A DNA stretch of 64,000 nt. It comes from an uncultured Clostridia bacterium (GTDB taxonomy: Bacteria > Bacillota > Clostridia > TANB77 > UBA1234). The notes beneath the pieces are model-generated. The model saw only the letters and a list, made by a program, of their open reading frames with translations, had not been told where the DNA came from and ran no database searches. The stretch lies in NCBI GenBank assembly GCA_934149305.1, contig CAKPEF010000009.1:1-64000 (forward strand). The letters run 5' to 3'. This document shows positions 8,293 to 17,256 of the stretch, in pieces. Every line of letters begins with the position of its first letter. Within the stretch, counting starts at the first letter, position 1. The position numbers were made by a program, and so were the translations under genes.

Positions 8293-8426
8293 AGTTACTA
8301 TTCAGTCTTCAAAATAAAAGTATATATCAAATGTAAATGCGTGCTATGAAATTGTAGCGGAGCACACTGTGCTCCATAAAAACATTACTAGTTAATGCTT
8401 ATTTACCTTAAGGCTGAATAGTAACT
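8293..8426. repeat. MITE-like repeat family A (full length)
   Basis: This 134 bp element has terminal inverted repeats AGTTACTATTCAGTCTT and AAGGCTGAATAGTAACT. The central hairpin here is GGAGCACACTGTGCTCC, followed by ATAAAAA. It serves as the best-preserved reference copy of family A and has no coding capacity. Confidence 0.9.
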
Positions 8427-8463
8427 AGTTGTAAAATGAAATTTAAAAATCTATTAAGAATTT

Positions 8464-8627
8464 ATTGACCATTAAAAACAAATTGGATAAAATATTTTGT
8501 GTAAAAGTATAAGCAACAAAAAATTATGTTGATATTTTCATAAAGACACAAAAGATAAACCAAAATAAAAGACGTTTAAAATATGTGTACTAAAGTATCA
8601 CATAATTAAATGTCTTTTGTTGCTTTT
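8464..8627 (+). promoter_or_regulatory. Promoter and structured leader of the SLH-protein gene
   Basis: TTGACC (8464-8469) and TAAAAT (8487-8492) have a 17 bp spacer. The leader holds two competing helices. AAGCAACAAAA (8511-8521) pairs perfectly with TTTTGTTGCTT (8615-8625). AAAAGACGTTTAA (8567-8579) pairs with TTAAATGTCTTTT (8606-8618). The two share 8615-8618, so they cannot both form fully. This suggests mRNA-structure control of a highly expressed surface protein. Confidence 0.6.
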
Positions 8628-8655
8628 AATTCAAGCTTAAGGGGGAGATATAATA

Positions 8656-11166
8656 ATGAACAAAAAATTAGTAGTAACATTAGTAGCAACACTAATGTGT
8701 TTTGCCGTAGTATTAACTGGCAAAATATCAGCGAAGAGCCCATATGCAGACTCTCAAAAGACAAGATATGATTATGCGGTAGAAGATTTAACAGACAGAA
8801 AGATAATCAATGGATTCCCAGATGGAAATTTTCATCCATATGAGAATGTGACAAGAGCTCAATTTGCTAAAATGATAGTAATAGCAATAAATAAAGAAAA
8901 TGAAAAGAATACAACAACATATTTTAGTGATGTATCTGATGAGCATTGGGCATTTGATTATATAAAAATAGCAAACAAGTTAAAGATAGTACAAGGCTAT
9001 GAAGATGATACATTTAGACCAGAACAAAATATATCATATGCAGAAGCTGTAACAATGGCCTTGAGAGCTTTGGGATATGAGCCAGGCCAAAATGCTACTG
9101 GACATTGGTATACAAGATATATGGAACTTGCAGAAGATGGTGGTTTACTTGAGAACATAGATGATATGGAACCAGACAGAGTGATAAACAGAGGAAACAC
9201 AGCAATATTAATATATAATATGTTACGTTGGGATGAATTTGTATACGGTGATGTAACAGAGAACGGCAGAGTAAATAATGATGACTTGAATTTATTAGAA
9301 GATTATTTAAACAATAAAGAAACTTTTTCAAACAGACAAAAACGTTTGGCTGATGTAAACTTAGATGGAAAAATAAATGAAGTTGATTATTGGCTAATAT
9401 ATTTAAATTATAAAAAGGACATTGATTTACCACATTCTTGTGGAACAAGATATTATATCGATTATGTAGTAAAAGACAAAAATACACATGAGCTAAGATT
9501 ATATTGCGAGTGTGAAGAATTATATACATATCAATTAACAACAGAAAAGCACGAACTAGTAAATGGGATATGTAAAAAATGCAAATATGATTCAAATTCT
9601 ACAGAAGAGATCGTACAAAAAATGAGTGGAAATGTGTATATAAAAGGAACTGCAGAAGTTGGAAGCACATTAACTGTTGATACATCAAAAATAGTTCCGA
9701 CAGGTGCTACATATACATATGAGTGGTATTATTGTGATAATAGTAACTTTACTAGCGCAGAAAGGATATATGGAGAAACATCATCAAAATACAAAATAAC
9801 AAGTAGTGTAGAAGGAAAATATATATTTGTCGTAGTTACAGTTTCAAAGAGTGGCTATGAAACAACACAATATAGAGTTGCAACAGATAGCAAAGTGCCA
9901 GAAGAAAACATTGAACAAAAAATAACAGGTAGTGTAGATATAGTAGGTGAAAATACTGTTGGTAGCACACTTTATGTAGATACATCAAAAATAGAACAAA
10001 GTGGTGTTACAATAAAATATCAATGGTTTTATAGTACGAGCATAAATCTAACAAATAAAACGATAATTTCTGGTCAAACATCCTCAAAATACACAATAAC
10101 TAATGATTTAGTTGGTAAGTATGTTGGGGTAATAGTTACTGTATCAAAAACAAACTATGTAACAACAGAGTTTGTAAAAGTGATTACAAGCAAAATTATA
10201 CTAGAAGAAATAATAGAAAAAGGTATGAGCTGCTATCTTAAAATTTCAGGTACGCCAACCGTTGGTGGAACATTAACTGTAGATGTTACAAAGATAACTC
10301 CAAGTGATGCAAAACTAACATATCAATGGTACTATAGTAGCGATAGTAATTTCAAAAATAAAGTAGCAATATCAGGAGCTACATCAAAAACATTAAAAAT
10401 AACAAGTGATATTGCAGGTAAATATGTAGGAGTTGTAGTAACAGCAAGCAAGACTGGCTATGTAACATCAGATTTTGAAATAAGTACTTCAAGTAAGATT
10501 GTAGAAGAAACTAAAACAATATCTATTGCAGTAGGAATATCAGGCTTTGCTCAAATTGGAAGAACAATAAGCGCCAAGATTTTGAGTGTTGATCCAAGTG
10601 ACGCTAAATTAACATATCAATGGTATTATAGTACAAAAGCAGATTTTTCTAATAAAGTTGCAATAAAAGGTGAAACAGCTAAAACATATGAAATAACAAG
10701 TGATATGAGCGGAAAATATATAGGCGTTGTAGTAACAGCAACTAAGACAGGATATACAGAAACAACTTGTCAAATAAACTTACAAGAAACAATAGAAAAA
10801 AATGCAATAGCAGGTTCAGTAAAAATAACAGGTGACCCAACAGTAGGTGGAAACTTGACAGTAGATGTAGATGTAGATCCAAGTGATGCAAAAATAACAT
10901 ATAACTGGTATTATAGCAAGACGGGAAAGTTACTAGATAAAACACTAATACCAGGTCAAACATCAAAAAGATATATGATATCGAATGACATGAAGGGAAA
11001 ATATATAATTGTTGAAGTGACAGTATCAAAAGATGGATATGTAACAAAAACATTTGAAATATTATGCGATACAGTTATAAGAGCAAAAGAAACAATACCA
11101 ATACCTACACCAACGCCAGATGCAGAAATTCCACCACAACCAAAACCAACATTAGTAAAAAAATAA
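8656..11166 (+). CDS. Surface protein: SLH domains, dockerin-like domain, tandem Ig-like repeats
   Basis: The 836-residue secreted protein has a signal peptide (cleavage near residue 27). Three SLH motifs follow at about residues 33-190 (GFPDGNFHPYENVTRAQFA, GYEDDTFRPEQNISYAEA and a third divergent one) and bind secondary cell-wall polymers. A dockerin-like Ca2+-binding pair lies at about 195-255 (NGRVNNDDLNLLEDYL; DVNLDGKINEVDYWLI). Five repeats of about 95 residues follow from about 320, each with VGxTLxVD ... YQWYYS ... KYxxVVVTxSKxGY. The Pro/Thr tail ends in LVKK. It is probably an S-layer-associated adhesin or scaffold. SLH plus dockerin in one chain is unusual. A terminator follows. 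Confidence 0.85.
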   Translation: MNKKLVVTLVATLMCFAVVLTGKISAKSPYADSQKTRYDYAVEDLTDRKIINGFPDGNFHPYENVTRAQFAKMIVIAINKENEKNTTTYFSDVSDEHWAFDYIKIANKLKIVQGYEDDTFRPEQNISYAEAVTMALRALGYEPGQNATGHWYTRYMELAEDGGLLENIDDMEPDRVINRGNTAILIYNMLRWDEFVYGDVTENGRVNNDDLNLLEDYLNNKETFSNRQKRLADVNLDGKINEVDYWLIYLNYKKDIDLPHSCGTRYYIDYVVKDKNTHELRLYCECEELYTYQLTTEKHELVNGICKKCKYDSNSTEEIVQKMSGNVYIKGTAEVGSTLTVDTSKIVPTGATYTYEWYYCDNSNFTSAERIYGETSSKYKITSSVEGKYIFVVVTVSKSGYETTQYRVATDSKVPEENIEQKITGSVDIVGENTVGSTLYVDTSKIEQSGVTIKYQWFYSTSINLTNKTIISGQTSSKYTITNDLVGKYVGVIVTVSKTNYVTTEFVKVITSKIILEEIIEKGMSCYLKISGTPTVGGTLTVDVTKITPSDAKLTYQWYYSSDSNFKNKVAISGATSKTLKITSDIAGKYVGVVVTASKTGYVTSDFEISTSSKIVEETKTISIAVGISGFAQIGRTISAKILSVDPSDAKLTYQWYYSTKADFSNKVAIKGETAKTYEITSDMSGKYIGVVVTATKTGYTETTCQINLQETIEKNAIAGSVKITGDPTVGGNLTVDVDVDPSDAKITYNWYYSKTGKLLDKTLIPGQTSKRYMISNDMKGKYIIVEVTVSKDGYVTKTFEILCDTVIRAKETIPIPTPTPDAEIPPQPKPTLVKK

Positions 11167-11173
11167 AAAATAT

Positions 11174-11220
11174 AAACCTCAAAATCTTTATAAAAACTTT
11201 GGATTTTGAGGTTTTATTTT
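11174..11220 (+). terminator. Rho-independent terminator after the SLH protein
   Basis: AAACCTCAAAATC (11174-11186) pairs with GATTTTGAGGTTT (11202-11214), followed by TATTTTT. Confidence 0.9.
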
Positions 11221-11232
11221 TGATGAAAACTA

Positions 11233-11367
11233 GGTATTATTTAACCTTCAAAAATAAAAAAGTATGTATCGAATGTAAATATATTAAAAAAAATGTAGCG
11301 GAGCACAGTGTGCTCCATAAAAAACATTACTGGTCAGTGCTTATTGGATTTAAGACTGAACAGTAAC
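11233..11367. repeat. MITE-like repeat family A, left end degenerate
   Basis: The core GTAGCGGAGCACAGTGTGCTC starts near 11295 and the right end is AAGACTGAACAGTAAC. The left terminal repeat is eroded. The element is bracketed by a near-identical direct repeat, TTTTTGATGAAAACTAGGTA (about 11217-11236) and TTTTTGATGAAAAACTAGGT (about 11386-11405), which may be a duplication around the insertion. Confidence 0.8.
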
Positions 11368-11482
11368 AAATGAATTATAACTTTATTTTTGATGAAAAAC
11401 TAGGTACTTGAATAAAACAAAAATTTGTTATAAAATCAGCATGAAAAGTGAAAAATATACAAAAGAAAAAGGAGAGGATTTA

Positions 11483-12478
11483 ATGTTAATAAAAGACATA
11501 ATACTTTTAGTACTAGGAATAATCTTTCTTATTAAGGGAGCAGACTATTTTGTCGATTCTGGTTCGAAAATCGGAAAAACATTAAAAATTAGCGAAATAA
11601 TATTAGGAGTTACAATAGTGTCGCTTGGAACAAGTTTGCCAGAGCTTATAGTTGCAGTTACAGGAGCACAAGCAGGAAGTAACGAAATAGCACTTGGAAA
11701 CATATTAGGTACAAACATGTTTAATCTATGTGTAATACTAGGTGTGCTATGTATAATAAAACCTATAAAATTTCAAAAAGAAACAGTAAAAAAAGATATG
11801 TATATGACAGTCGTAACATCATTCGTTTTAATATTACTAATGGCAGATAGATTCTTAGGTAACGGCGGGGCAAATATCCTTTCAAGAGCAGATGGTTTAA
11901 TACTTCTTGTTTTATTCGGAATATTTATATATTACACATTATACGAGTATATAGAGTTGTGGAATGAAAGAAAGAAAAATAAAGAGCAAAACGAAGTAAA
12001 ACTAAAGTTAAAGGATATAGATACATTGACTAAAAATATAATAATAATGGTTACAAGTATTGCAGTAGTATTTTTAGGCGCTAATTGGGTTGTAAACTCA
12101 GTAGAAGAAATAGCAGTAATGCTTAATATATCAGAAACGTTTATATCTATACTAGTAATAGCCGTTGGAACCTCACTTCCAGAGATATTTACATCAATTG
12201 CAGCAATGAAAAAAGGAAAAACAGATATAGCAGTTGGTAACTTAATTGGTAGCAATATATTCAATATACTTTTAATATTAGGACTAGCATCAACGATAAA
12301 CCCAATTGCATTAGAGATGGATTCCTTAATAATAGATGCGTTAGTATTTTTAGCGGCAAGTGTACTATGCATTTTATTTATAAAATTAAAAGGAAAGTAT
12401 GAGTTTAGTAAAACAGAGGGAATAACATTGTTACTTATATATATAGCGTATATATCTTATGTTGTAGTAAGAGGTTAG
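11483..12478 (+). CDS. CaCA-family Na+/Ca2+ exchanger
   Basis: The 331-residue integral membrane antiporter (YrbG/CaxA type) has about ten predicted helices in two homologous halves. Each half carries an alpha repeat with GTSLPE (residues about 48-53 and 232-237) and a GN-[IL]-[IL]-G-[ST]-N-[IM]-FN segment, which form the Ca2+ site. The start chosen is ATG 11483 behind GGAGAGG. An upstream extension to 11408 is hydrophilic and lacks a binding site. It probably exports Ca2+ using the Na+ gradient. Confidence 0.92.
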   Translation: MLIKDIILLVLGIIFLIKGADYFVDSGSKIGKTLKISEIILGVTIVSLGTSLPELIVAVTGAQAGSNEIALGNILGTNMFNLCVILGVLCIIKPIKFQKETVKKDMYMTVVTSFVLILLMADRFLGNGGANILSRADGLILLVLFGIFIYYTLYEYIELWNERKKNKEQNEVKLKLKDIDTLTKNIIIMVTSIAVVFLGANWVVNSVEEIAVMLNISETFISILVIAVGTSLPEIFTSIAAMKKGKTDIAVGNLIGSNIFNILLILGLASTINPIALEMDSLIIDALVFLAASVLCILFIKLKGKYEFSKTEGITLLLIYIAYISYVVVRG

Positions 12479-12484
12479 TTAGAT

Positions 12485-13798
12485 GTGGGGGCGAGAAATG
12501 TGGAAGAGCCAAAGAAGTCAAAAATCAAAAAAATAAAATTAGACGATATAGAGCTTATAAATTTAGATGAAGAAACGAAAAAGAAAAAAAGGCAAAAAAA
12601 GGGCGAAGATGATGAAGAAAAAATAAAACTTGATGGAGAAGTTTTAAAGAAAAATTATGAAAGAATAAGAAGAAAAGAGGAAAACAATAAAGAGTTATTT
12701 GAAAACTTAGACCCTACTGTAATAGACTTTGTTATTCAAAAATTAAAAGAAATAGTAGAAACCTTAAATGTTAGAACACCAAAAGAAAAGGCAGTACTAC
12801 TAAAACTAGTATTTGAAAAATACGAAATGCTTAATGATTGTAATTTATCAGTAACACAAGCAAAAGATTTATATTTGTTACTTGAACATGATAACATAAA
12901 AGCACTTTGCCAAGTTAGTCGAGGAAAAAATAATCCAATCAAAGAAATGGTAGAAAACCAAAAAGAAAAGGTGCTAGATAAGCTTATAGAGGCTGTAAAT
13001 TTAGAAATACAAAATGTAGGAAATATAGAAGAATTAGAAAAACTATGTGAAGGTTTGCCAATAGAAATTTTAAGAAAAAACAATGACAAGTATAAAAAGT
13101 ACACAGAAAAAATAAATCAAAAAAAATCTGGACTTAGCAAAGAAAAAATATTAGCAGAATTAGAAATTGTGCCAGAAAATATAATAGAAATAGTAAGACA
13201 ACTTGCAAATGGCAATTTAGATGTATCAAGTGCTGCAAGAGTTATAGAAAAAGAAGCAATAGAAAATGTGAAAAAAGCAGATTACGACGACTTTGATGAG
13301 GGAGTAAAAATAGAAAAGAAAAAAATACATACACAAATTAAAAGTATACTTGTAGAAAAGGCAAAAGATTATTGCATAAAAAATCCCACATTGACAGTAT
13401 TAAATTTAAAAGAATTAACAGGAGATACTCTAATAGAATCAATATCATCGATAATTATGAATTTGGTTGAAAGAAAAGAATATGACAAGGCGTTAGAAAT
13501 GTGCAAATTCTTTGAACAGAAAACAAAAGATGATGAAATAAACAAGTACATAGAAAAAATAAGAACAGTAATAGTAAATATGGAAATAGGCAACATGATA
13601 ATAAAAGGAATAAATATAGGGGATGACAAAGACATAAGAGAGAGGTATTTTGATACAATAAGTAAAGGTCTTAATCAAAAAGGAATTTCGCTAGATGAGA
13701 TTCCGCTAGGAGAGATAACAAAAGATGGCACAAAGATGACACTTGCTGATATATATTATGTAAGTGATAAATATACAGACAAAGAAAGAGAGGTATAG
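12485..13798 (+). CDS. Highly charged helical protein of unknown function
   Basis: The 437-residue protein is rich in Lys and Glu, predicted soluble and largely helical. Residues 1-60 are a basic-acidic low-complexity region; the rest has repeated amphipathic helices. I recognise no family. The start is uncertain: GTG 12485, or GTG 12500, which is better spaced from GGGGGCGAG. It is followed 3 bp later by the kinase gene and sits 6 bp after the exchanger, so the three are probably one operon. Confidence 0.65.
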   Translation: MGARNVEEPKKSKIKKIKLDDIELINLDEETKKKKRQKKGEDDEEKIKLDGEVLKKNYERIRRKEENNKELFENLDPTVIDFVIQKLKEIVETLNVRTPKEKAVLLKLVFEKYEMLNDCNLSVTQAKDLYLLLEHDNIKALCQVSRGKNNPIKEMVENQKEKVLDKLIEAVNLEIQNVGNIEELEKLCEGLPIEILRKNNDKYKKYTEKINQKKSGLSKEKILAELEIVPENIIEIVRQLANGNLDVSSAARVIEKEAIENVKKADYDDFDEGVKIEKKKIHTQIKSILVEKAKDYCIKNPTLTVLNLKELTGDTLIESISSIIMNLVERKEYDKALEMCKFFEQKTKDDEINKYIEKIRTVIVNMEIGNMIIKGINIGDDKDIRERYFDTISKGLNQKGISLDEIPLGEITKDGTKMTLADIYYVSDKYTDKEREV

Positions 13799-13801
13799 TT
13801 T

Positions 13802-14362
13802 ATGCAAAAACGTAAAATTATAAGTTTAGCAGGAGACTTAGGAAGCGGAAAGAGCACAGTTGCTAGCATAATACAAGAAAAGCTAGGCTACAAAATACAT
13901 AGAAATGGTGAATATTTTAGAAAACTTGCCGTTGAAAATAACATGAGTGTAACCGAGTTTAACGAATATGTAAAAGCGCATCCAGATATAGATAGAGAGA
14001 TAGAAAAAAGCGCACGAAATGCAGCTGATGAAAACGAAACTCTAATAATTGATGCTAGACTTGGATGGTTTGCAGTTCCAGAATCTTTCAAGGTATATTT
14101 GACAGTAAACTTAGATGAATCAGCTAAAAGAGCATTCAATGATCCAAAAAGAAAAGAAAGCGAAAAGTTTGAAACATTAGAAGAACAAAAACAAGATATA
14201 GAAAAAAGATTTAAGCTAGAAAACGAGAGATATTTTAATCTATATGGTGTACATAAAGAAGATAAATCAAATTACGATTTTGTAATAGACACAACAAATC
14301 TAACGCAGCAAGAAGTTGCACAAGAAATAATAGAAGCATTTGAAAAGTGGCTTGAAGAATAA
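13802..14362 (+). CDS. P-loop kinase, cytidylate-kinase-like
   Basis: This 186-residue nucleoside-phosphate-type kinase has Walker A GDLGSGKST at residues 11-19. An acidic DARLGW motif near 82-87 and a lid region rich in Arg/Lys (DPKRKESEKFETLEEQ) follow. It resembles the cytidylate kinase-like/AAA_18 group rather than the classical 220-residue bacterial Cmk, so the substrate is uncertain. It is last in the operon with the Na+/Ca2+ exchanger and the charged protein. Confidence 0.75.
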   Translation: MQKRKIISLAGDLGSGKSTVASIIQEKLGYKIHRNGEYFRKLAVENNMSVTEFNEYVKAHPDIDREIEKSARNAADENETLIIDARLGWFAVPESFKVYLTVNLDESAKRAFNDPKRKESEKFETLEEQKQDIEKRFKLENERYFNLYGVHKEDKSNYDFVIDTTNLTQQEVAQEIIEAFEKWLEE

Positions 14363-14398
14363 TTTTGATAATTTAAACTAGGTAATAAACCTTGGCAG

Positions 14399-14537
14399 GT
14401 CACTGTTCTACCTTAAAAATTCAAAAGGATATATATAACATAATTGTATGTTGCAAAAAAAAGTAGCGGAGCTTAAGTGTGCTCCATAAAAATATTATAA
14501 TTCAGCTTTGTCATAAATTAAGACTGAATTATAACCT
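14399..14537. repeat. MITE-like repeat family A, diverged
   Basis: The core is AGTAGCGGAGCTTAAGTGTG then CTCCATAAAAA, with the left half of the hairpin changed to GGAGCTTAAG. The right end is AAGACTGAATTATAAC and the left end is only weakly conserved. Confidence 0.75.
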
Positions 14538-14567
14538 TGGCGGAGCACAAATAATGCTTCGCCATTT
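14535..14567 (+). terminator. Terminator downstream of the kinase operon
   Basis: GGCGGAGCA pairs with TGCTTCGCC across a 7 nt loop and is followed by ATTTTTT. It directly abuts the right end of the family A repeat. Confidence 0.8.
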
Positions 14568-14575
14568 TTTGTGTG

Positions 14576-14604
14576 TTGCATGCCAAAATTTAATTTGATA
14601 TAAT
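14576..14604 (+). promoter_or_regulatory. Promoter of the hydrogenase operon
   Basis: TTGCAT (14576-14581), a 17 bp spacer and a perfect TATAAT (14599-14604). The transcript would carry a leader of about 105 nt before hydC. Confidence 0.75.
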
Positions 14605-14716
14605 GAAGCAAGATGGACATTTTAAGTGGATATATTCCCTCGTAAAATCCAATTGTACACAAAAAATAGAGGGAAAGAAGTTGAACTTTTAGTAATTTTG
14701 AAGGAGGAAAGTGGTT

Positions 14717-15217
14717 ATGTCAAACGAAGAATCAAAATGTTGCTGTGGATGCGGTGGCAGAGATGAAAGAAAAGAAAAACTAGAGGAAGTCATAAAATCT
14801 TGTAATGGAGACAAGAGCCAACTAATGAAGGTATTAAATGCAGCACAAGAAATCTATGGCTATATCCCGACAGCAGCACAAAAACAAATATCAGAAGAAT
14901 TAAAAATACCAATGGCAGAAATATATGGAGTAATAACATTCTATAGTAGATTTTCATTAGAACCAAAAGGAAAATATAATATAGGTGTATGCCTTGGAAC
15001 AGCTTGTTATGTTAAAGGTTCGCAAGGTGTACTAGATAAGATAAAAGAGATATTAGGAATTGATGTTGGTGGAGTTACACCAGATGGAAAATTCTCATTA
15101 GAAGCAACAAGATGCGTAGGAGCATGTGGTTTAGCACCAGTAATGACAATAAATAATGAAGTATACGGAAAAATGGATCCATCAAAAGTAAAAGAGATTC
15201 TTGAAAAATACGAATAA
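14717..15217 (+). CDS. hydC: [FeFe]-hydrogenase NuoE-like subunit (HydC)
   Basis: The 166-residue thioredoxin-fold subunit binds one [2Fe-2S] cluster (CLGTAC with x4 spacing, and CVGAC with x3 spacing). It is the small partner of the NuoF-like flavin subunit in trimeric, probably electron-bifurcating hydrogenases. A Cys-rich N-terminus (CCCGCGG) is unusual and may hold metal. ATG 14717 is chosen because AGGAGG (14702-14707) is 9 nt upstream; GTG 14711 is too close. First gene of hydC-hydB-hydA. Confidence 0.92.
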   Translation: MSNEESKCCCGCGGRDERKEKLEEVIKSCNGDKSQLMKVLNAAQEIYGYIPTAAQKQISEELKIPMAEIYGVITFYSRFSLEPKGKYNIGVCLGTACYVKGSQGVLDKIKEILGIDVGGVTPDGKFSLEATRCVGACGLAPVMTINNEVYGKMDPSKVKEILEKYE

Positions 15218-15226
15218 GAATATTGA

Positions 15227-15354
15227 TGTCGCAAATTAACTTGTAAAAAGTGAAACATATTGCGAAAAATGTAGCTTAAGCACAGCGTGCTCCATAAAAA
15301 CCAATTGATAACAGTAAATTAAAGTTAAAAAATTAAAAATCAGTGAGCACAAGC
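15227..15354. repeat. MITE-like repeat family B inside the hydrogenase operon
   Basis: The core is TGTAGCTTAAGCACAGCGTG then CTCC, with the family B right half (CCAATTGATAACAGTAAATT ... CAGTGAGCACAAGC). It fills the gap between hydC and hydB, so it is probably co-transcribed. Confidence 0.8.
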
Positions 15355-15375
15355 TAAAAAGAAAGAGGGGATATA

Positions 15376-17238
15376 ATGAAATCTATAGAAGAATTAAATG
15401 AAATTAGAGAAAAAACATTTAAAGAGATTTCTCTAAGAAAAGATATAAATTATCCTGGTAATGAGAAACACATTCTTGTGTGTGGAGGTACAGGTTGTAC
15501 ATCATCTCATTCAGGTAAAATAATTGAAAAATTAAACGAACAAATCAAAGAAAAAAATATAGAAAATGTCAGAGTAGTTAGAACAGGTTGCTTTGGACTT
15601 TGTGCAAGAGGTCCAATAATGGTTATAAGACCAGAAGACACATTTTATGCAATGGCAACGGAAGATGATGTAGAAGAAATAATAGATAAACACATTATAA
15701 AAGGCGAAATCGTTGAAAGATTACTTTGCAAAGATGTAGATGGAACAGTTGTAAAAAAATTAGATGAACTAAACTTTTATAAAAAACAACATAGAATCGT
15801 TCTTAAAAATTGTGGTTTAATAGACCCAGAAAATATCGATGAATACCTTGCTTTTGATGGCTATAAAGCATTAGAAAAAGTATTAACAAAAATGACACCA
15901 GACGAAGTAATAAAAGAAGTTTCAGACTCTGGACTTAGAGGTAGAGGTGGAGCTGGTTTCCCAACGGGTAGAAAGTGGCAGTTCGCAAAAAATTCTGTAG
16001 ATGACCAAAAATATGTTGCGTGTAACGCAGATGAAGGTGACCCAGGAGCATTTATGGATAGATCTGTTCTTGAGGGCGACCCACATACAGTAGTTGAAGC
16101 GATGGCAATAGCAGCATATGCAATAGGTGCAAATAAAGGTTATGTATATGTTAGAGCTGAGTATCCAATTGCTGTTCATAGATTGCAAGTTGCAATAGAT
16201 CAAGCAAGAGCATATGGACTACTTGGTGATAATATAATGGGCACAGGTTTTAAGTTTGACCTAGAAATTAGACTTGGTGCAGGAGCATTTGTATGCGGAG
16301 AAGAAACAGCTCTTATGGAATCAGTTGAAGGAAGACGTGGCGAACCAAGACCAAGACCACCATTCCCAGCAGTTAAAGGTTTGTTTGGAAAGCCAACATT
16401 ATTAAACAATGTTGAGACATATGCAAATATAACACAAATAATATTAAATGGTGCAGAATGGTTTGCAAGTATAGGCACAGAAAAATCAAAAGGTACAAAA
16501 GTATTTGCATTAGGTGGAAATATAAATAACGTTGGATTAGTAGAAGTTCCTATGGGAATAACACTTCGTGAAATAGTATACGATATTGGTGGCGGAGTTC
16601 CAAATGGAAAAGAATTTAAAGCGGCACAAACTGGTGGACCATCAGGTGGTTGCATACCTGCACAATATTTAGATACACCAATTGATTATGAAAGCTTAAA
16701 TGCGATAGGCTCAATGATGGGTTCAGGTGGACTTATTGTTATGGATGATACAACATGTATGGTAAACTTAGCAAGATTCTTCTTAGATTTCACAGTTGAT
16801 GAATCTTGTGGAAAGTGTCCTCCTTGCAGAATTGGTACTAGAAGAATGTTAGAAATATTAGAAAGACTAGTTGAAGGCAAAGGTCAAGAAGGAGACATTG
16901 AAAAACTAGAAAAATTAGCAATGAATATCAAACGTTCTTCACTATGTGGACTTGGTCAAACAGCACCAAACCCAGTACTTAGCACATTAAAATACTTTAG
17001 AGATGAATACGAAGCACATATAAAAGATAAAAAATGTCCAGCCGGTGAATGTAAAGCAATGACACAGGTTAAAATAGATAAAGAAAAATGTAGAGGTTGC
17101 GGACTATGTGCTAAAAATTGTCCTGTTAGTGCAATTCATGGCGAGATTAAGAGTCCATTTGAGATTGACTCAAACAAGTGTATAAAATGTGGTGTATGTA
17201 TTGCTAAATGTCCATTTAGAGCAATATCTAGATCATAG
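15376..17238 (+). CDS. hydB: [FeFe]-hydrogenase NuoF-like flavoprotein subunit (HydB)
   Basis: The 620-residue subunit contains an N-terminal thioredoxin-like [2Fe-2S] domain (about residues 25-115; CGGTGCTSS and GCFGLCARGP). The NuoF core has NADH and FMN sites (GLRGRGGAGFPTG, about 190-202), an SLBB region and a [4Fe-4S] site (ESCGKCPPCRIG ... SLCGLG). Two C-terminal [4Fe-4S] ferredoxin motifs (CRGCGLCAKNCP, CIKCGVCIAKCP) end the chain. It exchanges electrons with NAD(H) and probably ferredoxin. Length and domain order match HydB. Confidence 0.96.
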   Translation: MKSIEELNEIREKTFKEISLRKDINYPGNEKHILVCGGTGCTSSHSGKIIEKLNEQIKEKNIENVRVVRTGCFGLCARGPIMVIRPEDTFYAMATEDDVEEIIDKHIIKGEIVERLLCKDVDGTVVKKLDELNFYKKQHRIVLKNCGLIDPENIDEYLAFDGYKALEKVLTKMTPDEVIKEVSDSGLRGRGGAGFPTGRKWQFAKNSVDDQKYVACNADEGDPGAFMDRSVLEGDPHTVVEAMAIAAYAIGANKGYVYVRAEYPIAVHRLQVAIDQARAYGLLGDNIMGTGFKFDLEIRLGAGAFVCGEETALMESVEGRRGEPRPRPPFPAVKGLFGKPTLLNNVETYANITQIILNGAEWFASIGTEKSKGTKVFALGGNINNVGLVEVPMGITLREIVYDIGGGVPNGKEFKAAQTGGPSGGCIPAQYLDTPIDYESLNAIGSMMGSGGLIVMDDTTCMVNLARFFLDFTVDESCGKCPPCRIGTRRMLEILERLVEGKGQEGDIEKLEKLAMNIKRSSLCGLGQTAPNPVLSTLKYFRDEYEAHIKDKKCPAGECKAMTQVKIDKEKCRGCGLCAKNCPVSAIHGEIKSPFEIDSNKCIKCGVCIAKCPFRAISRS

Positions 17239-17256
17239 ATAAAGGGAGGAACAGAA

